Part shown: positions 25,812 to 34,318 of the stretch, piece by piece
Layout: the number at the start of each line of letters is the position of its first letter
Numbering within the stretch: position 1 is the stretch's first letter
From: DAINRZ01 sp964634885
GTDB lineage: Bacteria; Bacteroidota; Ignavibacteria; Kapaibacteriales; UBA2268
Direction: 5' to 3'
DNA: 64,000 bases
Assembly (NCBI GenBank): GCA_964634885.1
Contig: CAZWLN010000015.1
Coordinates: forward strand, 1 to 64,000
Made by a program: the position numbers and the translations under genes
Notes under the pieces: generated by a model
Database searches by the model: none
What the model saw: only the letters and a program-made list of their open reading frames with translations
What the model was told of the DNA's origin: nothing

Positions 25812-26948
25812 ATGAAAATAAAGAAATTTACAGCTACGACATTGCAGGAAGGCAAGACAAGGATACTGAGGGAACTCGGCGAGGACGCCATTATCCTTTC
25901 GAGCAGGACTACACGCAAGCCTGGAGACAGCACTCCCCTCATTGAAATCGTTGCAGCCGTTGACGACACTGTCAGGAACAAAGCGCCCGAAAGAAAGTTC
26001 GTACCCAGAGTACCCGACGAAGACAGGCCTGAACCGGCTGCCAACCGAATGGAACTGCTCGACGGCACAAGCCAGCTTTTCAACGAGATCGGAGCTTTGA
26101 AAGACATGATTGCCGAAGTGTCCGAAAGTGTACGGTACAGGTACAGCAATGCCTTAGGCCCCGTGCTGAAGAAAATATACAAATCACTGATACTTTCGGA
26201 TTTTTCCGAAGCCTATTCCCTGGGAGTAACCGGAAAACTTTCGGCTGACAAGCCCAATGCAGAACTCAGCGAAGCGCTCGACTATGCAAGGCAGCTAATT
26301 ACAGCCAACCTGAGCGTACTTCCCAAACTCACGCCCAAAGGCCCGGCTTCAACATTTACTTTCGTCGGCACTACAGGTTGCGGCAAGACAACGACCGTAG
26401 TCAAACTGGCGCTGGTGTTGAAACTCGTTTTCGGCTCCGATGTACTCCTCGTTTCAGCCGACACCGACAAAGTGGGAGGCGCCGACCAGTTGCGGACTTA
26501 CGCTTCTATTGCTTCCATCCCCTTCCAGGCTGTCTATTCCCCCGACGAACTGAAAACGCTCTGGGAAAAAGAACTTTCCCGTGACTATATATTAATTGAT
26601 ACAACCGGAAGAAACCAGAAGAACAAAGCAGAACTCTCCGGCATCCACGACATCCTCAGGGCAGTGAACTCGGACCTGCTTTTCCTGGTTCTAAGCTGTA
26701 CCCATACATCGACAAATATTTTCCAGACGATAAAGGCATTTGAATTTATGAAACCCGACGCTCTGATTCTGTCCAAAATAGACGAAGCCGTTTCCCTCGG
26801 CCACGTTGTCGAAGCCGTCGGTAAATTCAGGATTCCAATCGGCTATGTCACCAACGGGCAGAAAATTCCCGACGACATCGAACCTGCCAACCTGGACAGC
26901 CTTAGTAAAATTGTGTTACCAGACTCGATTGTGCTCGATGGAAAATAA
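25812..26948 (+). CDS. flhF: Flagellar biosynthesis GTPase FlhF
   Basis: The 378-residue protein begins MKIKKFTATTLQEGKTRILR, typical of FlhF, followed by a variable B-domain and an SRP-type NG GTPase: P-loop GTTGCGKTTTVVKLA (about 188-202), DTDKVGGADQLRTYA, DTTGRNQKN and LSKIDEAVSLGHV. FlhF recruits early flagellar components and sets flagellum position, usually the pole, with FlhG. Its stop overlaps the flhG start by 11 bp. Its presence, with FlhG and FliA, indicates a flagellated cell although no structural flagellar gene lies in the window. Confidence 0.93.
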   Translation: MKIKKFTATTLQEGKTRILRELGEDAIILSSRTTRKPGDSTPLIEIVAAVDDTVRNKAPERKFVPRVPDEDRPEPAANRMELLDGTSQLFNEIGALKDMIAEVSESVRYRYSNALGPVLKKIYKSLILSDFSEAYSLGVTGKLSADKPNAELSEALDYARQLITANLSVLPKLTPKGPASTFTFVGTTGCGKTTTVVKLALVLKLVFGSDVLLVSADTDKVGGADQLRTYASIASIPFQAVYSPDELKTLWEKELSRDYILIDTTGRNQKNKAELSGIHDILRAVNSDLLFLVLSCTHTSTNIFQTIKAFEFMKPDALILSKIDEAVSLGHVVEAVGKFRIPIGYVTNGQKIPDDIEPANLDSLSKIVLPDSIVLDGK

Positions 26949-27759
26949 CGGCAATAATAAATATGGCCTCTACGAGAATATTAAGCTGGTCGATACGACC
27001 AACGCTCCCTACATCATCACCATCTGCAGCGGTAAAGGCGGCGTAGGAAAAAGCATACTGACAGCCAACCTCTCGAGGGCGCTCTCAAAAGTCAACAACA
27101 GGGTTCTCATCTGGGACGCAGACATGTCCTTCCCTAACCAGCACCTTCTGAACGGTGTCGAACCTCCGGTTCGCCTCAAAGATGTTTACAAGCTCATGAT
27201 ACCCATCGACAAAGCCCAGTTCAAACTGGACGACAACCTCCATATCATGGCGGACTCGCCGGCAACGGGCAGCTATGAGAGTTTTGACCCCTCGCTCATA
27301 TCCAATGTATATGAACAACTCGCAGTCCAGAACCGGTTCGACGTGGTGCTGATCGACACACCCGCCGGCAATTCCTTAGAAGTGCTACAGTGTTGCAGCT
27401 TCTCTGACATGATCTGTGTGGTAATCACAGACGAGCCTACTTCCCTGCTCGACGCTTACGGGTTAATCAAAATTCTGATTAATTATATTGAGATCGATAA
27501 GATTAAACTTTTCGTAAACAATGTCATCGACCTGGAAGACGCCGACGATATATCCGCCAAACTGAACTTAGCCACTGAAAACTTCCTCAAAATGAAGTTC
27601 GAAGTACTGGGATTCATCCCCTACGACCGGAGTGTAAGGCAGTCGATACTCCAGCAGGAACCTTTCATTCTCAGCAACCCCGAAGCAGAAGCTTCACAGG
27701 CTATCGACAGCATATCGAAAAAACTGAACGACCAATACATCAGGTCTTTGAGTATTTAG
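26938..27759 (+). CDS. flhG: Flagellar number regulator FlhG (MinD-like ATPase)
   Basis: From ATG 26938 (MENNGNNKYGLYENI) the 273-residue protein shows a deviant Walker A CSGKGGVGKSILTANL, WDADMSFPNQHLL, DVVLIDTPAG and VVITDEPTSLLDAYGLI, all ParA/MinD-class motifs in FlhG-specific form. The longer frame from 26806 lies within flhF and is not used. FlhG binds FlhF-GTP, stimulates hydrolysis and limits the number of flagella. The two genes are translationally coupled. Confidence 0.92.
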   Translation: MENNGNNKYGLYENIKLVDTTNAPYIITICSGKGGVGKSILTANLSRALSKVNNRVLIWDADMSFPNQHLLNGVEPPVRLKDVYKLMIPIDKAQFKLDDNLHIMADSPATGSYESFDPSLISNVYEQLAVQNRFDVVLIDTPAGNSLEVLQCCSFSDMICVVITDEPTSLLDAYGLIKILINYIEIDKIKLFVNNVIDLEDADDISAKLNLATENFLKMKFEVLGFIPYDRSVRQSILQQEPFILSNPEAEASQAIDSISKKLNDQYIRSLSI

Positions 27760-27782
27760 TATAACCACGGACGGACACCATT

Positions 27783-28574
27783 ATGGCCAAAGATAAAAAA
27801 TCAGAAGACGAACAGTCAAAAAAAGAACAGGACAAAGCCCGGGCTGACGAAGAAGAACGCAAGAAACTCGAGGCCGAAGCCCTGCAGAAGAAAAAGGAAA
27901 GAGAGAAAAAACAGAAACTCAGGGAAAAAAGGCAAAAACTCAGGGAAGAGAAGGAAAGAAAACGTATCAAGCGCATCATTGACTTCCCTTTCAAAGTCGT
28001 TCATAACACCAGCGCAATCATTGCACTGGTCTATTTCCTCTTGCAGTACTTCGGCAATTCCATGGAAATACTCGAGTCGCTCTACACTGCCTTCGTCGTT
28101 TACCTTATATGCGAGGTAGGCGGCTGCCTGTTGGTGTTTGCCATCTTCTTTGTCATCTCGCAAAAACGGGAAAAAGAACTGCGCGACCTGATCAAACACA
28201 ATGAAGAACAGATAAGGCTCGAAGAAGAAAGAAAGAGGAAAGAGGAACAGGAACTGATCGAGACACAGAAAGTAATGCTCGAGACCAATGACGACAACCT
28301 CGAAGCGAAAAGACAGGAAGAAATGAAGAAATTCAGGGAAATGAAAGAAAACGAGTCGAGGATCAGGCCTGCTGCCGACAGGCAGAGTAAACCCGCATTA
28401 GACATCGAAGACCAGTTGTCCAGGCTGCCCGATGAATTTCTCGACGTAAGGGAAACACCGATGATGGCCGATGAAGACGAGTTTCCTGCAGCCAACGGAA
28501 TGAATGGCTTTGGTATGAATATGAATCCCGATGAAGATTTTGATAATCCTTTCATAACAATGCCCAAAAAATAA
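27783..28574 (+). CDS. Coiled-coil membrane protein of unknown function in the flagellar regulator operon
   Basis: The 263-residue protein has a strongly charged N-terminal helix (residues 1-65, K/E/R/Q-rich), two hydrophobic segments (about 75-95 and 100-122, TAFVVYLICEVGGCLLVFAI), a second coiled coil (about 125-185), and an acidic, Asn/Met-rich tail. No family is recognised. It lies 23 bp after flhG and 82 bp before fliA. A membrane scaffold linking FlhF/FlhG to the cell envelope would fit the layout, but that is only inference. Confidence 0.75.
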   Translation: MAKDKKSEDEQSKKEQDKARADEEERKKLEAEALQKKKEREKKQKLREKRQKLREEKERKRIKRIIDFPFKVVHNTSAIIALVYFLLQYFGNSMEILESLYTAFVVYLICEVGGCLLVFAIFFVISQKREKELRDLIKHNEEQIRLEEERKRKEEQELIETQKVMLETNDDNLEAKRQEEMKKFREMKENESRIRPAADRQSKPALDIEDQLSRLPDEFLDVRETPMMADEDEFPAANGMNGFGMNMNPDEDFDNPFITMPKK

Positions 28575-28656
28575 ATTTTAAAAAAAATATTGTGTCAATA
28601 CCATAGATTTTTTTATCTTTAATATAATATTTTACGGATAATTATGATTTGTTTTG

Positions 28657-29433
28657 ATGGAGAAAACGATAATAGACATACAGGAAGTCTGGTACGAGTA
28701 CAAAGAGGTTAAAAGCCTTGAACTGAAGCATCAACTGATACTGCATTACATCTGGCTTGTGAAGTACGTTCTCAATTCTATGCACTTACCTACCAATTCC
28801 ATTCTTTCTGATGAAGACTTCCTCAATGTCGGCATCCTGGGCTTACACGAAGCAATAGAGAGATACCAGCTTGACCGGGGTGTAAAATTCGAATCATACG
28901 CCATACCGAGAATCAAAGGCATCATCCAGGATGAACTGCGCCGTCTTGACTGGCTGTCGAGGACTGCCCGCAAGAAAGCTCACGACTTCATCCAGGCTAC
29001 CGACAAATTGCGCAGTGAACAGGGACGTGAGGTCTCCGCCGAAGAGATACGCAACAAACTCAACGTCAGCGAAGAAGAATACCAGTCATACCTTATGGCT
29101 GCCGCCGCTGCCAAGGCTTCCACTTACCTGACCGAATCGACCCAGTTGCAATACAACGACGAAGAATCAGATATACTCGACGATATACCCGACTACTCGG
29201 AAGAGAACACACTGGAAAGGCTCGAGAGCGAAGAACGAATAAGTTTCATTACCGCTTACCTGCACAAACTCAACGACCGCAAGAGGCAGGTAATGATGCT
29301 CTACTACTACGAAAGCCTTACTTTCAAAGAGATTGGGCAGATACTCCAGGTCTCCGAGAGCCGCGTCTGCCAGATTCACAGCCAGGTTGTCGCCGACCTG
29401 AGGGAAAAACTTAACGAGTTCGATAATGCTTAG
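28657..29433 (+). CDS. fliA: Flagellar sigma factor FliA (sigma-28)
   Basis: The 258-residue protein has sigma-70-family region 2 (FLNVGILGLHEAIERYQLDR, KFESYAIPRIKGIIQDELRR), region 3 (REVSAEEIRNKLNVSEEEYQ) and region 4 (LTFKEIGQILQVSESRVCQI). The LDWLSRTARKKAH link after region 2 is characteristic of FliA. ATG 28657 is preferred; TTG 28654 is adjacent. It directs RNA polymerase to late flagellar genes. The gene follows flhF-flhG and overlaps the HDOD gene by 8 bp. Confidence 0.92.
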   Translation: MEKTIIDIQEVWYEYKEVKSLELKHQLILHYIWLVKYVLNSMHLPTNSILSDEDFLNVGILGLHEAIERYQLDRGVKFESYAIPRIKGIIQDELRRLDWLSRTARKKAHDFIQATDKLRSEQGREVSAEEIRNKLNVSEEEYQSYLMAAAAAKASTYLTESTQLQYNDEESDILDDIPDYSEENTLERLESEERISFITAYLHKLNDRKRQVMMLYYYESLTFKEIGQILQVSESRVCQIHSQVVADLREKLNEFDNA

Positions 29434-30385
29434 CCAGAAAATACTTAATAAACTGGAAAGTCTTACCAACCTTCCAACCATTCCCTATGTAATATCCGAA
29501 GTCCTTAATGCCGTCGATAACACCAACATCAGCGCCGGGAAGATCGGCAGGCTGATTGAAAAAGACCAGGCTCTTACGGTGAAAGTACTCTCTGTGGCCA
29601 ATTCCCCTTTTTACGGATTCTCGAGGAAGATTTCAACCATCGACCTGGCCATCGTCGTCATCGGACTGAACTCCATCAAAGAGATCGTACTGAGCCTTGT
29701 AATACAGAAATTCTTCGCCAGCGCCCGCAAAGACATATTCGACATCAACCGTTTCTGGAAATATTCCGTCTTTTCCGGTGCCTGTTCCAGGGTTTTGGCC
29801 AGGAAGCTGGGATATAAGCTCGCCGGCGAAGCATTCGTCATCGGGCTCATGCACGACATCGGAATACTAATACTGAGCCAGTTCTTCTCCTCGCAGTTCA
29901 ACGAGATCAGGAATCTCCAGAAAGAAAAAAACATGTCCTTAGTCGAAGCCGAGATAAAAATACTCGAGTGTAGCCACTGCGACATCGGCGCCTGGTTCTG
30001 CCGGAAGTGGAACCTGCCCGAGCAGCTTCACGAGGCAATACTCAACCACCACACCAGCTACCTCGATTTCAAAATGAGGCTGGATGACGCCGCCAACAAG
30101 GAGAACATCGACTTCATGTCCATCAGCTTTGCAGACACAGAGCAGCCCCTGACGGTAATTGTTGCCCTGGCCGAATGGTTCGCCGGGGAGATGGGGTTTA
30201 AAGACTGGGCGCTGGAAAAAACACACTCCCCCCTGTTCCTGGCTTCCGAGATCATAGAGGAGATCAGGGAACACGACGTCTTAAGCCCCGAAAGCGCTCT
30301 TGAGATTATTAAGCAGGAAATAATCGAAGAGTATGAAAAAGCTGAGATATTCAACAAATTACCTGCACAGGCAACATATTTTTAA
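29426..30385 (+). CDS. HDOD domain signalling protein
   Basis: The 319-residue protein has the HDOD pattern: NLPTIPYVISEVLNAV, IGRLIEKDQALTVKVLSVAN, ISTIDLAIVVIGLNSIKEIV and VIGLMHDIGILI, with the HD dyad kept (MHD). A C-terminal region of about 90 residues continues past the second histidine group (HEAILNHHTS). HDOD proteins act in signalling and motility control, without proven catalysis for most. The overlap with fliA indicates the two are made together. Confidence 0.87.
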   Translation: MLSQKILNKLESLTNLPTIPYVISEVLNAVDNTNISAGKIGRLIEKDQALTVKVLSVANSPFYGFSRKISTIDLAIVVIGLNSIKEIVLSLVIQKFFASARKDIFDINRFWKYSVFSGACSRVLARKLGYKLAGEAFVIGLMHDIGILILSQFFSSQFNEIRNLQKEKNMSLVEAEIKILECSHCDIGAWFCRKWNLPEQLHEAILNHHTSYLDFKMRLDDAANKENIDFMSISFADTEQPLTVIVALAEWFAGEMGFKDWALEKTHSPLFLASEIIEEIREHDVLSPESALEIIKQEIIEEYEKAEIFNKLPAQATYF

Positions 30386-30472
30386 TCCTTAACCCATCAT
30401 TATCACTCAATAATTATAAAAAATTCTTATATTCGTTATAAGTAATAGTAATTATTTGGTTAATATCTGATT

Positions 30473-31819
30473 ATGGAAGAAGTACCTGGAATAAATAGTG
30501 CAGGCGGGCCACTCAGGCCTGACGGCCTCTACGACAGCGACAGCAGCGAGTACGTCCGTTCTTTGGAGATGTACCTCCAATTGCTGCAACGCGAAGTAGA
30601 GCATCTCCGCAACAAAGAAATGCCTTTTGCAGTAGCAGGCAACAAAGCCAACCAGGCAGAAGGCGCTTACCGGAAGATCGATCCTGCAGATTTCTACAAT
30701 TGTACCTCCGTAAAAGAATTGGCTGCCGTTTTCGACAACTATCTCTCAGACCTTCTCGACACTCTCGAAACAGAAATATTCATCGTCGGCAGCGACAGGA
30801 AAATCGTTCAGGCCGGCAACGGCGAACAGCAGTCCGGCATCAGCGCCATTACACGCAGGCTTGAGGAAGAAGGCCTCATCGACTGGGTCATCGATAAGAA
30901 AGAGATAACATTCATACCCGACATATACGACGACAACCCCGATGTACATACGAACATCATTGTTTTCCCGTTGTTCCTTAAAGGCAGCCCCACCGGAGTC
31001 ATCGTCTCCAGGTCCGGACGCGCCGGCGAGCCCGACGCCAACGAAAAGGCCCTGCTGAACACTGTCTCGGAATATATTAAATTTGCCCTCGACAACATCA
31101 ACAGCGCCGAAGAAATCAGGAAAATGAACGCCCGCCTGTCTGTACTTAATATGCAGATGAACAGGACCAACAGTTACGCCTCGCTTGGTGAACTGACAGC
31201 ATCCATTCTGAAAGAAATCGAGATCCCTATCGAGATAATCAAAACTAATGTCGGTTTCATCGAATCGGGCATTGGCGACACACAAGTGAGAATAGACCTC
31301 ATCAAACAGCAGTTGGCAAACCTCTCCGACATCAGCCGCAATCTCACCGAACTGTACACAGCAAACGAGTCCGAACAATCGTTAAAGCCCGTCAACCTGG
31401 CTTCTGCACTCGAAGAAGTCCTGCTCTTTTCGAACTCGCAGCTGAAAAGGGACGGCATCGTCGTTGAAAAGACCATCGAGGAACCTTCGGCAGAGATACT
31501 GGCTGTCAGGACAAGGATCGAACAGGCGCTCCTGTCCCTTCTGATCAGCATGAGGGACAATATGCCCGACGGCGGCATCATCAGTTTCGGCCTGTTCAAA
31601 TCGACGAACAGGCGTATATTGCTTTCCATCGCCGACAACGGCCCCGGGATGAGCAGCGCCGAATCATCGGAGATGTTCGAACCCGGACAGGCAAAATGGA
31701 ATTCGAACATGGCCTTAGTAAAGAATATTGTCGAATCTATGAAAGGCAAATTCGAGCTGATCAGCGAACCGGGAAAAGGTACAACATGTAAATTACTGTT
31801 TCAGGTATATAAATACTAA
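30473..31819 (+). CDS. GAF plus histidine-kinase-like protein with degenerate H-box and N-box
   Basis: The 448-residue protein has a coiled N-terminus, a GAF-like domain (about 75-205), a dimerisation helix beginning YASLGELTASILKEIEIP and a GHKL-type ATPase domain. In active kinases the helix reads H-E-I-N-P; here lysine 247 takes the place of the histidine. The N-box reads SLLISMRDNMPDGG, lacking the usual asparagine, and the G2 region (KWNSNMALVKNIVE) has no glycine pair, while DNGPGM (G1) and GKGTT are kept. It is likely a signalling pseudokinase or scaffold. It sits 87 bp after the HDOD gene. Confidence 0.82.
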   Translation: MEEVPGINSAGGPLRPDGLYDSDSSEYVRSLEMYLQLLQREVEHLRNKEMPFAVAGNKANQAEGAYRKIDPADFYNCTSVKELAAVFDNYLSDLLDTLETEIFIVGSDRKIVQAGNGEQQSGISAITRRLEEEGLIDWVIDKKEITFIPDIYDDNPDVHTNIIVFPLFLKGSPTGVIVSRSGRAGEPDANEKALLNTVSEYIKFALDNINSAEEIRKMNARLSVLNMQMNRTNSYASLGELTASILKEIEIPIEIIKTNVGFIESGIGDTQVRIDLIKQQLANLSDISRNLTELYTANESEQSLKPVNLASALEEVLLFSNSQLKRDGIVVEKTIEEPSAEILAVRTRIEQALLSLLISMRDNMPDGGIISFGLFKSTNRRILLSIADNGPGMSSAESSEMFEPGQAKWNSNMALVKNIVESMKGKFELISEPGKGTTCKLLFQVYKY

Positions 31820-31850
31820 GTTTGGCACACTATTTTATAATAGACCGGCA

Positions 31851-33554
31851 ATGAGAAAGAGCATTTTATATATGATAAAGCCGGTAACAGCCGCAATAAT
31901 ACTGTTTGCTGCCGCATTCACCCTTGCGGCGCAACCGCTCGTTTACAAGGTGGAGTTCAACCCGCTGAACCGTGCGTTGATTTATTTCCGAAGCCCTGTA
32001 ACAGATTATTCCTCTTCTCTTTCGAAAGACAAAAAAACGGTAACGATCAGCCTTCCTTACAAAGGTAAAACAAAGAATTCAACCACAAAGACTTCCAGCG
32101 GCATCATCAATTCCGTTTCCGTAAGCCAGACTGCAGACAGCCTCATCGTCAGGGCAACTTTCCTGGAACCGAGAGGCTACAACGCCTATTTTCTCCCCTA
32201 CTCCGGCATTCTGTCAATCGAAGCATTCCGCTGGAACGAGCTTTCCAAAGCTGAAGACAATTACCGCCAGGGGCTGCTGGCGTTCGAAAGCGGAGTAATG
32301 GCCGAAGCCCGCAGCTATTTTATGAAAGCTGCAAAGCAGGATCATCCTAACGCCAATTTCTTCTGTGGTTTGCTTGCAATAATGGAAGAGGAATTCCAGG
32401 ATGCCGAAGGCTATCTCCTGAAGGCCGAAAACCTGAAAACCAATATTCCCGACGTTTACGCTGCCCTCAGCTACATCTACGATATGAAGAACGACAGCAA
32501 AAAAGCCGGGCAGTACAAGAATAAATTCCGCTCCGCGACAGGAATTAATGTAATAAGGGAAATTCCTTCGAACTATTTCAGCCAGTCAAACGACGATAGT
32601 GAAGACGAGCCCACTTCCCTGCTCGACGAAGCTGCCGCCGACACAATTGCTCCGGACACAACCGTAAAGGACACAGCTAGGGGCGGTACCTATATTAAAA
32701 CATCGAACGACAGCCTGGCAATCCCCACAGGGGAACCCGGGCCGGAGAACTCATTCATTCCCGAATGGATGAATTCATACGCGTTCTACGCCGTCGTTAC
32801 AGGGATGGTATTCATTGCCATCCTCGTCTCCTCCTACATCAAATGGCGCAACAATAAGATTAAATACCTGCAATACAAGGAAAAAGACAAAAAGAAAAGC
32901 GACCGTTTCAAAGACAGCCTGAAAAAGGCAGGCAGTACAATCGCTCAAAAACCAGGAAAAGAGGGGCACCGGCCCGGGACAAAACCACCCCCTGCTGCTG
33001 TCTCACAACTGGCCAATGTTTACAGGAAACATGAAAACACTGCGACAGTGCCTGTGACGCCGGCCCCTGTAACGGCTGAACCGGAAAAACTTCCTGAAAA
33101 GAAACCCGACACTGCAGCAGAAAAGGCTCCGGAAACCGAAAGCGCTGCTAAAAAAGAGAAAAAGAGGGAAAGCCTGGACGAACAGTTTGAAAAGCTGGCA
33201 GGCCTCATCGAAACGGAACTCAACAGGGATAAAGGCTCCGAATCATTAGTAATAGAAAGCGACGAACCTGAAGCGCCTGAACCTCCTCCGGCTCCTCCGA
33301 TTAACCCCAGCCTGCAGTTAGCGCTCCATCTCCAGGAGGAACAGAAGAAGCTGAGGGAAAAAAGCATCGGAAGCCTCGACGCAGAGGAAATACCCGGCGA
33401 TGTCAGGAAACTGTCAGAGTTCGCAAGAAAATTGGGCATCGACAAGGGCAGTGTTGAGACAAAACTGGCAATCTCGAGGCTGGAAAGCGACAAGAAACAG
33501 ATCGATGAACTATACCAAAAATTCGTCCAGGAAAAAAAAGACAGGAAGAAATAA
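31851..33554 (+). CDS. Exported/TPR single-pass membrane protein of unknown function
   Basis: The 567-residue protein has a signal sequence (IILFAAAFTLAAQ), a beta domain like AMIN (about 25-125), two or three TPR helices (about 130-225, AEDNYRQGLLAFESGVMAEA), a linker, one membrane segment (about 310-328, AFYAVVTGMVFIAILVSSYI) and a long charged cytoplasmic part rich in P/E/K with a final helical segment (IPGDVRKLSEFARKLGIDKG). AMIN-TPR-TM architecture resembles FimV-type or polar-hub proteins. Position in the flagellar regulator cluster makes a polar landmark role possible; this is inference. Confidence 0.72.
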   Translation: MRKSILYMIKPVTAAIILFAAAFTLAAQPLVYKVEFNPLNRALIYFRSPVTDYSSSLSKDKKTVTISLPYKGKTKNSTTKTSSGIINSVSVSQTADSLIVRATFLEPRGYNAYFLPYSGILSIEAFRWNELSKAEDNYRQGLLAFESGVMAEARSYFMKAAKQDHPNANFFCGLLAIMEEEFQDAEGYLLKAENLKTNIPDVYAALSYIYDMKNDSKKAGQYKNKFRSATGINVIREIPSNYFSQSNDDSEDEPTSLLDEAAADTIAPDTTVKDTARGGTYIKTSNDSLAIPTGEPGPENSFIPEWMNSYAFYAVVTGMVFIAILVSSYIKWRNNKIKYLQYKEKDKKKSDRFKDSLKKAGSTIAQKPGKEGHRPGTKPPPAAVSQLANVYRKHENTATVPVTPAPVTAEPEKLPEKKPDTAAEKAPETESAAKKEKKRESLDEQFEKLAGLIETELNRDKGSESLVIESDEPEAPEPPPAPPINPSLQLALHLQEEQKKLREKSIGSLDAEEIPGDVRKLSEFARKLGIDKGSVETKLAISRLESDKKQIDELYQKFVQEKKDRKK

Positions 33555-33767
33555 AATAAAATCGCGATTCTATCGATATTTATTCATGTTGTGAAAGGCG
33601 AAACGGCGTATTGTTCCGTGATAATTGCCGTCTTAAGTGGTTTAGTGTATCATTAATCAGGAAACACGGGAGGATGAGAGGTTAATGATGAGAGAAAAGC
33701 AAAAGTTTGAAAATATCGTAATATTTACGTAAATTCATTTGAAGTATGATGTTACAAAATAAGTTGA

Positions 33768-34316
33768 ATGATGGGTTATTTGTTAAATAAATTAAAAGGT
33801 GGACTGCAAAAGCTATGGGTTGCCAGGTATTTGGCAATCGTTTTACTATTACTTGGTAGCATTACCAACAACCTCCAATCACAACTCTTCTACAAGAATC
33901 TATATCTTGTTCCTACGTACGATAAGTATAAAGGCCCTTACAACTTCCTTTTCAATAATCCCACCAACAATGGCACAGTAATTGATGATGCCAGGAAAAC
34001 GGCTAAAAGAACCGGAGAAAGCAGGATAGACTCCGCCGGTTCGGACAGCAGGTCAATAAAAATAAGGGAGGGCTCTGACAGATTTATGGTGTACCTGACT
34101 TTAAAAAAGGAAGACTACGACAACCCTATCACTGTCAATGTCTATAACTTACTTGGAAAGAAAGTAATGGAAGTGTACCGCGGGATGCCATACAGCGGGG
34201 ATTACCCCTATGACATACCAGCCGGTGAGCTTCCGAAGGGAATATACATTTGCAATGTAGTCGGTAAAGGATTCCGGCTCGACGGCAAATTTATCGTAAC
34301 GAGTGCAACGAGGTAA
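33768..34316 (+). CDS. Small exported protein consisting mostly of a T9SS-type tail
   Basis: The 182-residue product has a signal-like segment (VARYLAIVLLLLGSITNNLQ) and a short passenger region, then a C-terminal domain reading VNVYNLLGKKVMEVYRG, AGELPKGIYICNVVGKGF and KFIV, the type A sorting pattern. The passenger is only about 60-70 residues and recognisably low in structure. The stop is 2 bp before a PorV-like gene, so both are probably on one transcript. It may be a surface adhesin or a test substrate-like partner; unknown. Confidence 0.65.
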   Translation: MMGYLLNKLKGGLQKLWVARYLAIVLLLLGSITNNLQSQLFYKNLYLVPTYDKYKGPYNFLFNNPTNNGTVIDDARKTAKRTGESRIDSAGSDSRSIKIREGSDRFMVYLTLKKEDYDNPITVNVYNLLGKKVMEVYRGMPYSGDYPYDIPAGELPKGIYICNVVGKGFRLDGKFIVTSATR

Positions 34317-34318
34317 GG

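Noticed and set aside
26806..26937. Longer flhG start
   Set aside because: The extra 44 residues fall inside flhF and do not look like an FlhG N-terminus; ATG 26938 overlaps flhF by 11 bp as expected for the pair.
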